Assembly: GCF_001613365.1 (NCBI RefSeq)
Contig: NZ_BDCF01000053.1
Location: 1 to 55,447, forward strand
Reading direction: 5' to 3'
Source: Nocardia xishanensis NBRC 101358
GTDB taxonomy: Bacteria > Actinomycetota > Actinomycetes > Mycobacteriales > Mycobacteriaceae
DNA: 55,447 nt
Below, piece by piece: positions 23,287 through 31,048 of the stretch. How positions within the stretch are numbered: position 1 is the stretch's first letter; each line of letters opens with the position of its first letter. Under the pieces are notes generated by a model. It did not search any database and was not told where the DNA came from. It saw only the letters and a program-made list of their open reading frames with translations. Both the position numbers and the translations under genes were made by a program.

Positions 23287-24510
23287 ATGGATTCGACCAT
23301 CCCGAGTCGGCACCCGGCCGCACCGAAAGCCGTCCCCGGCCCCGGCCTGAGGCTGGTCGCGGGGGCGCTCGGCCTGCGCAAACCGACCCCGGCCCAATTC
23401 CAGGAGCTCGGTGCGGCATTGAACGTCGGCGACCGGCCGATGGACGAGCTGGTGGACTGGATGTATCGCGAAGGGATGGCGACCACTCGGCCGCTGTTCG
23501 AGCGCGCGCTTCGCGAGGGAATCGCGACGGTGCCGCAGGCGCCAGGCCCGTTGCGCGAGTTCTTCGACTACGTCGAAGCGGCACCGGGCTGGGTGGACTG
23601 GGACAAGATCCGGCACGCCGAACGCGTATTCGGTGTCGTCGGCCGCGACGGGCTCTACGCCGCACGGGATATGTCGTTCCTGGGCGGATACCTGGCCTCC
23701 GGTTTCAACAAAACGCTGCTTCGCACAGGAGCTTTGGAGAAGGGACCCGCCAAGCGTTTCGCGGAAACCACGCAGTGGGCGATGGACGTCGCCTCCGACG
23801 GCGGCATGCTGCCGCAGGGCGCGGGTTATCGCGCCACGGTGCACGTGCGGATGATCCACTCGATGGTCCGCCGCCACGTCGCGGCATTGCCGGATTGGCG
23901 CGGCGAAGAATGGGGATTGCCGATCAACCAGACCGACATGGCGGCCACCCTGGTCGGCGCCCTGATCGCGCCCATGGTGGGAGCCATGGGGATGGGGCGG
24001 CTGGTCACACCGCGCGACGCCGACGCCGCGGCGCACCTCACCCGGTATGTCGGCTGGCTGATGGGCGTGGAAGAACGCTTCCTGCCCAACGACTTTCGCG
24101 ACAGCGTCCGCATCCTCTACCACACGATGACGGCGATCACCCATCCCGACGAGACGTCGCCCCAGCTGGCGCTGCCGATGCGCGACGAACCGCTGGGCTG
24201 GCACTACCCCTACCTCGCCGGATTACGCCGGCGTATCGCGCGCTCCCAGCACCTGTCGATCGCCACCATGTTTCTGGGTCCGGCCGCGATGCGGAAGCTG
24301 GGCCTGCCCGCCTACACCTTGCCGTGGTATCCCCTGCTGCGCATACCGTTCAACCTCGCCCAGTCGATATGGACCCGCGCCGTGCCGGGACGATTCGAGC
24401 GCGCCGCCGTTCGAGGACGCGCGGCGCAGTTGGCGTTCATCCGCACCCTGACCGGCATGGACGCGGCGGTCATCGGCGACTCCGCGCAGCACATCGGACA
24501 CGCCGCCTGA
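23287..24510 (+). CDS. DUF2236 (MpaB/Lcp-like) heme oxygenase-type protein
   Basis: 407 aa, similar in length to latex-clearing protein but with no Tat or Sec signal, so probably cytoplasmic. The DUF2236 core is clear: FLGGYLASGFNKTLLRTGAL near residue 135, RFAETTQWAMDVASDGGMLP, then GYRATVHVRMIHSMVRRHV near 190, where the His of VRMIHSMVR is the expected heme ligand. LPINQTDMAATLVGAL and YVGWLMGVEERFLP follow. The ATG at 23287 has GGAGAGAG 7 bases upstream. Relatives oxidise polyisoprene or other lipid-like substrates; this one's substrate is unknown. Confidence 0.85.
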   Translation: MDSTIPSRHPAAPKAVPGPGLRLVAGALGLRKPTPAQFQELGAALNVGDRPMDELVDWMYREGMATTRPLFERALREGIATVPQAPGPLREFFDYVEAAPGWVDWDKIRHAERVFGVVGRDGLYAARDMSFLGGYLASGFNKTLLRTGALEKGPAKRFAETTQWAMDVASDGGMLPQGAGYRATVHVRMIHSMVRRHVAALPDWRGEEWGLPINQTDMAATLVGALIAPMVGAMGMGRLVTPRDADAAAHLTRYVGWLMGVEERFLPNDFRDSVRILYHTMTAITHPDETSPQLALPMRDEPLGWHYPYLAGLRRRIARSQHLSIATMFLGPAAMRKLGLPAYTLPWYPLLRIPFNLAQSIWTRAVPGRFERAAVRGRAAQLAFIRTLTGMDAAVIGDSAQHIGHAA

Positions 24511-24521
24511 ACCACACACGC

Positions 24522-24554
24522 ACGTGGACGCTCCGGCGGCGCACGCGTCCACGT
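24522..24554 (+). terminator. Hairpin terminator after the DUF2236 gene
   Basis: ACGTGGACGC and GCGTCCACGT form a perfect 10-bp stem with a 13-base loop, 12 bases after the stop codon. Confidence 0.7.
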
Positions 24555-24709
24555 TCGGGTGATGTAGCGAAACCACAACAGCCGCAGGCAGAATCAGCGA
24601 CTCGATCGTCCGCTCGCCGCATCGAGCAGAACAGCCCGACGACACCGGCCGAAGCGCGGCTGCCGATGATTCGGATTGCCAGGCAGCACCGCGCCGCGGC
24701 CGAGAGCGC

Positions 24710-24746
24710 AGCGGGGCGACGGGATTCGCACCCCGTCCGCCCCGCT
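24710..24746. terminator. Long hairpin, first of two before the lipase stop
   Basis: AGCGGGGCG-ACGGG pairs with CCCGT-CGCCCCGCT with one bulged base and an 8-base loop. The loop/stem GGGATTCGCACCCC superficially resembles a tRNA T-arm, but no cloverleaf surrounds it. It lies downstream of the minus-strand lipase gene. Confidence 0.65.
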
Positions 24747-24753
24747 TCACCCA

Positions 24754-24781
24754 CTGCCGGGCGGCTCCCCCCGCCCGGCAG
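24754..24781 (-). terminator. Hairpin terminator just after the lipase gene
   Basis: CTGCCGGGCGG and CCGCCCGGCAG form a perfect 11-bp stem around a 6-base loop, ending 7 bases from the lipase stop. Confidence 0.8.
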
Positions 24782-24787
24782 CTTCGA

Positions 24788-25825
24788 TCAGGAATTGCCC
24801 GCGATGATCACCTGTGGGATGCCGGTACCGAGCGCGACCGGCTCACAGGTCGGCGTGGGGGCGTGCTCGGGATCGAGCGCCTGCAGCACCAACTCCTGCA
24901 CGAACGGGTCGTAGACCATGTGGAAGTGGCCGGTGAGGTTGTCCGGGCACAAGTCCTGCACGACGAGGTTCTCCGCGCCCGGCCCGCGCAACGCGATATT
25001 GCTGAACGGCTGGATCATCTCGTCGACCCGGCTGCCGATGGTCACGTAGCGCACCCCGGGCACGGTGTCGCCGCCCGCGTTGAGTTCGAGCATGATCGGC
25101 GAACCTTGCGCCTGCTGCACCGCCGCGGTCGAGGTGACCTTCGCGAAGACGTCCAGCGCACCCGGAATCACCTGCGCCACCGGCACCAGCCCGTACATCA
25201 CGCCGCCGTAGGTCGGCGAGGCCACGCCGACCCACTTGCCCACCTTGGCCGCCCCGCCCAGCTTGTTGGTGTAGTACCGCGTCACGTTGGCGCCCTGGGA
25301 GAACCCGACGAGATCCACCTCCGCCGCGCCGGTCGAGTCGAGCACGAGGTCGACGAACTGGCCGATCTGGTAGGCGCTGGCTCGCAGGTCCTCGGTGCCG
25401 TAGGTGTCCGCGCCGGGCGCGCCGCCGTAGTTCGGCGCGAAGACGCAGAATCCCGCCGCGACCAGCTGAGGTCCGATGGCCGACCAGTCGGAATAGGCGG
25501 TGGAGTCGGTGCCGTGCGCGAGCACCACCGGCCGGGGGTGGGCGGCCGTGGGACGGCAGCCGAAGTCGTTGGTGCCCATCGGCGTAGCGTTCTTGTGCTC
25601 CCTCAGATGCCGCGCGGCGGCGAGGTGGTCGGGCTGCGGCGGCGCGCCCTCGGTCGGCACGTCGGGCGGACGGACGACGGCCGGTTCGGCGATGTCGGCC
25701 GGATCGGCGGCGGCGGTCGTCAGACCACCAGCACCGATCAACGCCCCTGCCGCGAGCGCGCACGCCATAGCGACGCGACCCAACTGTGATCTACCCCAAC
25801 CCCACGAACCATACGGCTGTTCCAT
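24788..25825 (-). CDS. Secreted lipase (class 2 lipase family)
   Basis: 345 aa. A Sec signal peptide (about residues 14-40, GRVAMACALAAGALIGAGG then TTAAADP) is followed by a mature alpha/beta hydrolase: PVVLAHGTDSTAYSDWSAIG near residue 100, nucleophile Ser in VDLVGFSQGANVTRYY near 173 and a late His in TGHFHMVYDPFV near 305. Cys in DFGC, GFCVF, DLCPD and TCEP could form disulfides. This matches bacterial Lipase_2/EstA-type triacylglycerol lipases. The ribosome binding site at the ATG is weak; an internal ATG at the start of the signal's hydrophobic part is possible. Transcribed alone, with terminators behind it. Confidence 0.88.
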   Translation of the reverse strand: MEQPYGSWGWGRSQLGRVAMACALAAGALIGAGGLTTAAADPADIAEPAVVRPPDVPTEGAPPQPDHLAAARHLREHKNATPMGTNDFGCRPTAAHPRPVVLAHGTDSTAYSDWSAIGPQLVAAGFCVFAPNYGGAPGADTYGTEDLRASAYQIGQFVDLVLDSTGAAEVDLVGFSQGANVTRYYTNKLGGAAKVGKWVGVASPTYGGVMYGLVPVAQVIPGALDVFAKVTSTAAVQQAQGSPIMLELNAGGDTVPGVRYVTIGSRVDEMIQPFSNIALRGPGAENLVVQDLCPDNLTGHFHMVYDPFVQELVLQALDPEHAPTPTCEPVALGTGIPQVIIAGNS

Positions 25826-25901
25826 ATCACAATGATCTACCCCATCGGCTCGAAAATCGCACGCCCACGGGCCATTTCGTGATCATTACTATTCGGTAGC
25901 A

Positions 25902-26564
25902 TTACTTTTCCGCATCGTCCTCGGCGAGGATGCGATAGAGCGAACGGCGGGTGTCGTTGAGAATCTCCGCCGCCTTCGCCGCCTGTTCCGGGGTGCCGAC
26001 CGCGGCCACCTGAGCCACCGCGCCCATCACCTGACCGACCAGACCGCGTAGGTCGATGGCCTGTGCGCCGACGTCCGCCTTGACCTCGGCCCATGGATCG
26101 CCGAGCTCGTCGCGGTGCGCGGTGACGTACTCGGTACCCGCCTCGGTCAGCTTGGCGGTCTTGCGCCCGGCGACCTTCTCGATGAGCACCAGGCCCTCGT
26201 CCTCCAGTTGCGCCAGCGCGGGGTAGATCGATCCGGGGCTCGGCCGCCAGACGTCGTCGCTGCGTTCGCGGATCTGCTGGATCAGTTCGTAGCCGTGCAT
26301 CGGCCGCTCGGTGAGCAGCAGCAGCACGGCGGCGCGCACATCGCCGCGCCTGCCGCGGCCGCCGCGACCGCGACCACGACCGAAGTGCGGGCCGTAGCCG
26401 GGCCCGAAACCAGGGCCGAAGCCCGGCCCGAACTCGGGACCGAAGCCGTGCCTCACGCCGCGCCGGTGATGCCGGCGATCGGGGCCGAACTCTCCGCGAC
26501 CCGGCTTCCGCCAGCGGCCGCCGCGGCCGAAGTCCCCGCTCTGCATGTTCTCGATGTTCTCCAT
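25902..26564 (-). CDS. PadR-family regulator with Gly/Arg-rich N-terminus
   Basis: 220 aa. Residues 1-80 are low complexity: MENIENMQSGDFGRGGRWR, then RRHHRRG and repeated FGP[E/G]FGPGFGPGYG units and an RGRGRGGRGRRG stretch. The PadR winged helix follows: DVRAAVLLLLTERPMHGYEL, then SDDVWRPSPGSIYPALAQLE and VAGRKTAKLTEAG; a C-terminal helical region of about 70 residues ends the protein. The ATG at 26564 has GAGGAGG 6 bases upstream. PadR proteins are usually autoregulated repressors responding to small molecules. No partner gene is obvious; lipase lies downstream and TetR upstream. Confidence 0.88.
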   Translation of the reverse strand: MENIENMQSGDFGRGGRWRKPGRGEFGPDRRHHRRGVRHGFGPEFGPGFGPGFGPGYGPHFGRGRGRGGRGRRGDVRAAVLLLLTERPMHGYELIQQIRERSDDVWRPSPGSIYPALAQLEDEGLVLIEKVAGRKTAKLTEAGTEYVTAHRDELGDPWAEVKADVGAQAIDLRGLVGQVMGAVAQVAAVGTPEQAAKAAEILNDTRRSLYRILAEDDAEK

Positions 26565-26605
26565 AGAAGCCTCCTCGGGCTCTCGTGTTCGCTTCACGCT
26601 ATCGA

Positions 26606-26615
26606 CGATATATCG
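26606..26615. promoter_or_regulatory. AT-rich palindrome before the PadR gene
   Basis: CGATATATCG is a perfect palindrome, preceded by ATCGA, about 42-51 bases upstream of the PadR ATG and probably over its -10 region. Autoregulation by PadR is the likely use. Confidence 0.4.
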
Positions 26616-26721
26616 GCAATGCATCGAACGCAAGAGTGTTTCGAAGCATTCCCACCCCCGCGAAACGACTCGGGCGCGCCCGGCACCACATGGCGCACGG
26701 GCGCGCCCGATGCGCGCGTCA

Positions 26722-27288
26722 CTACAGCGAATCGATCCAGGCCTGGAGCCTCCTACCTTCCGCGGCCATCAGCTCGGGATCACGAAAGGTATTGGTCAGC
26801 ACGGAAATTCCCTGATACGAGGCAATGAGCGCTACCGCGAGCTCGCGCGCGTCGGCGCGGCCGATTTCCGCGAACTGCCGCTCGGCCCAGTCCACCAGCG
26901 TCCGCATCACCTCGGCGGCCCGCCCCTCCAGCGGATCGGGACGCTTGTGCAGTTCGGCGGTGAGGGAGCCGAAGGGACAGCCGTACCGGACGGCCGCCTC
27001 CCGCTCGTCGACCCAGCCCTGAACCAGCGCCTTCAGCCGCCCCCGGGGCGCCGCGAGGCCGTCCAGAGCCGCGATCAGCTCGTCCAGCCCGCGCGCGTGC
27101 GCGCCGATGACAGCCTCGAGCAGCTGATCTTTGGTCTTGAAGTAGTAGTACACATTGCCAACGGGCACCTCGGCGGTGCGCGCGATATCGGCGATCGTGG
27201 TCTTCTCGATGCCCCGCTCGTAGAACTCGCGCACCGCCGCCTCGACCAACCGCTCGCGCTTGCCCGCCTTCTCGACTGAGTTAGTCAC
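26722..27288 (-). CDS. TetR-family repressor
   Basis: 188 aa. The N-terminal DNA-binding domain reads RERLVEAAVREFYERGIEKT, then TIADIARTAEVPVGNVYYYFKTKDQL. The C-terminal ligand domain includes GCPFGSLTAELHK, as in TetR_C_11-like members. The start is a GTG at 27288 with no ribosome binding site; a TATAGT -10 box lies 7 bases upstream, so the mRNA is probably leaderless. The operator at 27280-27297 covers both the -10 and the start codon. It is divergent from the NmrA-like gene and should repress both. Confidence 0.9.
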   Translation of the reverse strand: MTNSVEKAGKRERLVEAAVREFYERGIEKTTIADIARTAEVPVGNVYYYFKTKDQLLEAVIGAHARGLDELIAALDGLAAPRGRLKALVQGWVDEREAAVRYGCPFGSLTAELHKRPDPLEGRAAEVMRTLVDWAERQFAEIGRADARELAVALIASYQGISVLTNTFRDPELMAAEGRRLQAWIDSL

Positions 27289-27297
27289 ACAACTAAC
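27280..27297. promoter_or_regulatory. TetR operator O1
   Basis: GTTAGT-CACACA-ACTAAC is a perfect 6-bp inverted repeat with a 6-base spacer. It overlaps the TetR gene's -10 and GTG start. It matches O2 in half-site sequence and spacing. Confidence 0.7.
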
Positions 27298-27332
27298 TAT
27301 AGACAGCCGGGCGATCCTCGGCTAGGTTCGTT

Positions 27333-27348
27333 TTAGTCAGCCAACTAA
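27333..27348. promoter_or_regulatory. TetR operator O2
   Basis: TTAGT-CAGCCA-ACTAA repeats the O1 pattern with the same 6-base spacer. It lies just before the AGGAG ribosome binding site of the NmrA-like gene, where binding would block its transcription. Confidence 0.7.
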
Positions 27349-27360
27349 CTAGGAGTGCAC

Positions 27361-28206
27361 ATGATCGTGGTGACCGGGGCGACCGGCAATATCGGACGCT
27401 CGCTCGTACCGCTGCTCGCGGCGGCGGGCGCCCAGGTGACGGCCGTTTCGCGCGGTATCGGCGGCGTCGAGCTGCCCGAAGGAGTCCTCGGTGTCGCGGC
27501 CGATCTCGGGGATCCCGCGAGCCTCTCCCCCGCTCTCGCGGGCGCGAAGTCGCTGTTCCTGCTGCTCAGCGGCGAGCAATTGATGACGGGACCGGAACCG
27601 GAGGAAGTCCTCGGCGCGGTCGCGGGCGCGGGCGTGCGGCGCGTGGTCTTCGTGTCCTCGGTCGGTACGCAGACCCGGCCGGAAGCCGCGGGCTACGACC
27701 GACTCCGCGCCTACGAGAAGGCACTTCGCGCGTCGGACCTGGAATGGACCATCCTGCGGCCGGGCGGCTTCTTCAGCAATACCTACGCGTGGGCCGAGTC
27801 GGTGCGGACCGAGAGCGTCGTCGCCGCGCCCTTTGGATCGGTCGGCCTGCCGTCGGTGGACCCGGACGACATCGCGGCCGTCGCCGCCGCGGCGCTCCGC
27901 GAAGACGGGCACGCCGGACGGATCTACACCCTGACCGGACCCGTGCTCAGCACCCCGCGCGAGCAAGCCGCTGCGCTCGGCGCCGCACTCGGCACCGAGG
28001 TCCGCTTCGTCGAGCTCACGCCCGCGCAGGCGCGCGAGGGCATGCTGCGCTTCATGCCGGAAGCGGTCGCCGACCACACGCTGGAGATTCTGGGCGCACC
28101 CACGCCCGGCGAGCTGCTGGTCAGCCCGGACATCGAGGAGGTGCTGGGCCGACCGGCGGGCACGTATGCCGAATGGGCCGAACGGAATCGGGCCGTCTTC
28201 GCCTGA
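27361..28206 (+). CDS. NmrA-like NAD(P)-binding reductase/epimerase
   Basis: 281 aa, atypical short-chain dehydrogenase. The N-terminus IVVTGATGNIGRSLVPLL is the TGATGxxG nucleotide-binding loop. VVFVSSVGTQ near residue 98, WTILRPGGFFSNTYAW near 132 and PSVDPDDIAAVAAAAL near 165 follow the NmrA/SDR5 pattern (no YxxxK pair). AGGAG lies 5 bases before the ATG. Members act as quinone or flavin-type reductases or as redox sensors. It is controlled by the divergent TetR through O1/O2. Confidence 0.88.
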   Translation: MIVVTGATGNIGRSLVPLLAAAGAQVTAVSRGIGGVELPEGVLGVAADLGDPASLSPALAGAKSLFLLLSGEQLMTGPEPEEVLGAVAGAGVRRVVFVSSVGTQTRPEAAGYDRLRAYEKALRASDLEWTILRPGGFFSNTYAWAESVRTESVVAAPFGSVGLPSVDPDDIAAVAAAALREDGHAGRIYTLTGPVLSTPREQAAALGAALGTEVRFVELTPAQAREGMLRFMPEAVADHTLEILGAPTPGELLVSPDIEEVLGRPAGTYAEWAERNRAVFA

Positions 28207-28226
28207 GGGTATAGGGATCGAAGGGA

Positions 28227-28259
28227 GTCGAGGGGCCGGATCGTGCGGGCCCCTTCGAC
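28227..28259. terminator. Bidirectional terminator between nmrA-like gene and priA
   Basis: GTCGAGGGGCC and GGCCCCTTCGAC form an 11-bp stem with one bulged T and a 10-base loop. It sits between the convergent gene ends (28206 and 28304) and marks the right border of the accessory block. Confidence 0.75.
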
Positions 28260-28303
28260 ACCGTCTGTCCGCAGGCGCGGACGTGGTCCGCGCGTCAGAA
28301 CGA

Positions 28304-31033
28304 TCAGCCGATGTCGATCGGGTCGATCTGGACGCGAAGAGGGGCGTCGGAGCGGTGGGTGCTGCGGACGGCTTGTGCGGCGGTGAGTGCGCGGGAGAGG
28401 GCGGCCCCCGAGCGGCGGGGGACGCGCAGCAGCATGCGTTCGACTTCGGCGGGGGAGTCACCGGCGAACGGTTTGCGGGCGGTGGCAGGCAACGGGACCG
28501 GACCGAGCACTTCCACGTCGGCGGGAAGGTCGGCGGCGGAGAGCAATTCGTCGATGGCATCAGTAGCGCCGTCCACCGCGGCCAGCCGGACCGCGGGCGG
28601 GAAACCGACCTCGGCGCGTGCGTCGACTTCGGCGCGTGCGTGCCCGAGCGGGTCCCAGCGCACCAGTGCCTGCACGGTCGGCAGGGACGGTTCGGCCATC
28701 ACCACGACCTGACCGTGCGGGCGCACCAGCGCGGCGGCCGACATCCAGCGCCGCAGCGCGTCCTCGGCGGCCCGCAGATCCGCGCGACTCAGCAGCGCCC
28801 AGCCGTCGAGCAGGAGGGCGACACCGTATCCGCCGCGCACCACCGGTTCCGCGCCGACGGTGGAGACGATCACCTGCGGTCCCGGTTCGACGGTGTCCAG
28901 CACCGTGCCGCCGCCGGAACCGCGGATCGGCACGCTTGGGAAGGCGCGGCCCAGTTCCTCTGCGGTGCGCGCGGCGCCGATCACCACGGCGCGCAAGGCG
29001 CGGGAGGCGCAGGCCGGACAGCGGAAGGCGGTTTCGGTGATGCCGCACCAGCGACAGCTCGGGCTGTGGGCCTCGGCGCGGTCGCCGGTGCCTTCCGGGA
29101 GCGCCAGCGGCCCGTTGCAATGCCTGCACCGCGCGGGCGTGCGGCACTTCGCGCAGGCCAGCGCGGGGACGTAACCGCGGCGCGGCACCTGCACCAGCAC
29201 CGCGGCGCCCTCCTTCAGTGCCGCCCGCGCGGCCGCGAACGCCACGGCGGGGATGCGGACGGCCCGCGCCACCGGATCGCGCTCCAGCGCGATATCGCTG
29301 TCGCCGGGAGCGCTGATCCGGGGCGCGGCCTTGCGCAGCACCGAGCGATCGGCGACGAGGTCGTGCGCCCAGCCGGAATCGACCACCGCCTGGATCTCCG
29401 CGGTGCGGGCGAAGCCCGCCGCGACGAACGCCGCCCCGGTCTCGTGCACCCGCAGCATCGACACCTCCCTGGCGTGCGGGTAGGGGGCGCGGGGTTCTGC
29501 GTAGGTGTCGTCGCCGTCGTCCCAGATCGCGATGAGACCCAGATTCGCGGCGGGCGCGAACACGGCGCTGCGCGTGCCGACCACGACCCGCGCACTGCCG
29601 CGCAACACCGCGAGCCACCGCCGGTATCGCGCGGCGGGTCCCAACCCGGCCGTCAACCCGACGGCCGAATCACCCACCAGCCGAACGCATTCCGCGAGCA
29701 CGCGAGCCAGATCCCGCTGGTCGGGCACCATCAGTATCGCACTGCGCCCCGCGGCGACCACGGTCGCGGCCAGCTCGGCGAGCCGTCGCGCCCAGTCCTC
29801 CCCTGGCATCGCCTGCCACGCCGCGCGTACCCCTTTGCCTTGGCCCAGCGCCGCGAGGAACGCACCACCGTGGAGGTAACGCTCCCATGGCGCGGTGTCG
29901 AAGGACGGCTCGGCCAGCTCGGATGCCCTGTCGGACAAGGGGTTCGGGATGGAGTCGTCACTCGTGCCGTCGACGGCGATATCGACAGGCGCGTCGGCGC
30001 CGGATTCGTCGAGTGCGCGATGGTCGGCATCGATCCCTGGCGGGACGGCGAGGGATGCCCGAGAATCGTTCTCGTCGGCGGTACCTCGGAACTGCCCTAT
30101 GGCGGAAGCGTGCGCGGCCACTCGCGCCGAATCGAACGTCTCCAGACGGCCGATCGAATCGTCTGATACAGAGCCGCTTTCGGTACCCCGCGTCGACGCG
30201 CCGTCGACGTCGGGACCCGGAACGTTCTGCCGCAGAGGCTTTGAATCGACGACACCGGTCACGGGGGCATCGGTCGCCTGTTCGACTGCGGACGAATCGT
30301 CTGGTACAGAGCTGTTTTCGGCGATTCGCATCGATGCGCTGTCCGTGTCGGGACGTAAAGCTTTCTGCCGCATGGGTTTCGAATCAAATATCGCAGTCAC
30401 GGGGACATCGGTCGCCTGTTCGACTGCGGACGAATCGTCTGGCACAGAGCCGTTTTCGGCGATTCGTACCGGCGCACTGCCCGTATCGGGTCCGAGCGCA
30501 TCCTGCTGCGCGAGTTCTGGATCGGAGACGGCCCGCGAGGGCGAATCGGTTGTTTCGCCCGCGGACGACTCCTCCGGCGCGGGATCGGCGGCAGCCGTCT
30601 TCTTGGTCCCCCCGTTCTCCGTCCGCGCGTGCCGTGGCGGGATGGCCAAGCGCAGGACATCGGCGCGGGTGCCCGCGTAACGGGCGGCGATGGCGGTCGC
30701 CAGGCGCAGGATCTCGGGCGTGAGGACTCGTTCCGACGAGACGACGCGCTCGAGCTTGACGAGTTTGCCGCCGTGCTCGCTGTGGGTGAGGCGGGCGAGC
30801 AGGTAGCCGTCGACGAGACGGCCGGCGAAGCGCACCCGCACCCGCACGCCCGGTTGGGCGATCTCGTCGAGTTCAGGGGGCACCAGGTAGTCGAAATCGC
30901 GGTCCAGGTGCGCGGGCGTCAACAGCGGAAGCACCCGCGCGATGGGTCGCGCGGGTGCTTCCGCTGTTGTCGTCGTTCCCACGGACACATCATCCGCGGG
31001 GGTGGCGGACAGGCCCGCCGTGGGTCGGTTCAC
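28304..31033 (-). CDS. priA: Primosomal protein PriA, actinobacterial form with enlarged linker
   Basis: 909 aa, about 250 longer than M. tuberculosis PriA. The N-terminal 3'-DNA-binding domain (IARVLPLLTPAHLDRDFDYLVP through residue 135) is intact. Residues about 136-380 are an acidic, Ser/Asp-rich insertion with a 46-residue tandem repeat. The helicase part is degenerate: GQGKG stands where GSGKT would be (near 398) and WDDGDD replaces the DEEH box (near 505), so it likely has no ATPase activity. The Zn region keeps eight Cys (CAKC, CRHC, CRWC, CPAC; about 627-676). It reloads the replisome at stalled forks. The start is a GTG 15 bases after the metK stop, so it is co-transcribed with metK. 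Confidence 0.93.
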   Translation of the reverse strand: MNRPTAGLSATPADDVSVGTTTTAEAPARPIARVLPLLTPAHLDRDFDYLVPPELDEIAQPGVRVRVRFAGRLVDGYLLARLTHSEHGGKLVKLERVVSSERVLTPEILRLATAIAARYAGTRADVLRLAIPPRHARTENGGTKKTAAADPAPEESSAGETTDSPSRAVSDPELAQQDALGPDTGSAPVRIAENGSVPDDSSAVEQATDVPVTAIFDSKPMRQKALRPDTDSASMRIAENSSVPDDSSAVEQATDAPVTGVVDSKPLRQNVPGPDVDGASTRGTESGSVSDDSIGRLETFDSARVAAHASAIGQFRGTADENDSRASLAVPPGIDADHRALDESGADAPVDIAVDGTSDDSIPNPLSDRASELAEPSFDTAPWERYLHGGAFLAALGQGKGVRAAWQAMPGEDWARRLAELAATVVAAGRSAILMVPDQRDLARVLAECVRLVGDSAVGLTAGLGPAARYRRWLAVLRGSARVVVGTRSAVFAPAANLGLIAIWDDGDDTYAEPRAPYPHAREVSMLRVHETGAAFVAAGFARTAEIQAVVDSGWAHDLVADRSVLRKAAPRISAPGDSDIALERDPVARAVRIPAVAFAAARAALKEGAAVLVQVPRRGYVPALACAKCRTPARCRHCNGPLALPEGTGDRAEAHSPSCRWCGITETAFRCPACASRALRAVVIGAARTAEELGRAFPSVPIRGSGGGTVLDTVEPGPQVIVSTVGAEPVVRGGYGVALLLDGWALLSRADLRAAEDALRRWMSAAALVRPHGQVVVMAEPSLPTVQALVRWDPLGHARAEVDARAEVGFPPAVRLAAVDGATDAIDELLSAADLPADVEVLGPVPLPATARKPFAGDSPAEVERMLLRVPRRSGAALSRALTAAQAVRSTHRSDAPLRVQIDPIDIG
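30149..30523 (-). repeat. 138-bp tandem repeat inside priA
   Basis: Three consecutive units encode residues 171-216, 217-262 and 263-295 (the last shortened). Each contains D-x-K/E-P/L-x-x-Q, then PD-x-x-S/G-A, then SVPDDSSAVEQATD in the first two. The period is exactly 46 codons. Units 1 and 2 are close at the DNA level; unit 3 has drifted. Copy number could vary between strains. Confidence 0.85.
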
Positions 31034-31048
31034 TCGGACCCGGTCGGC

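Noticed and set aside
24710..24746. tRNA-like T-arm sequence
   Set aside because: No acceptor, D-arm or anticodon arm can be built around it; it is a simple hairpin.
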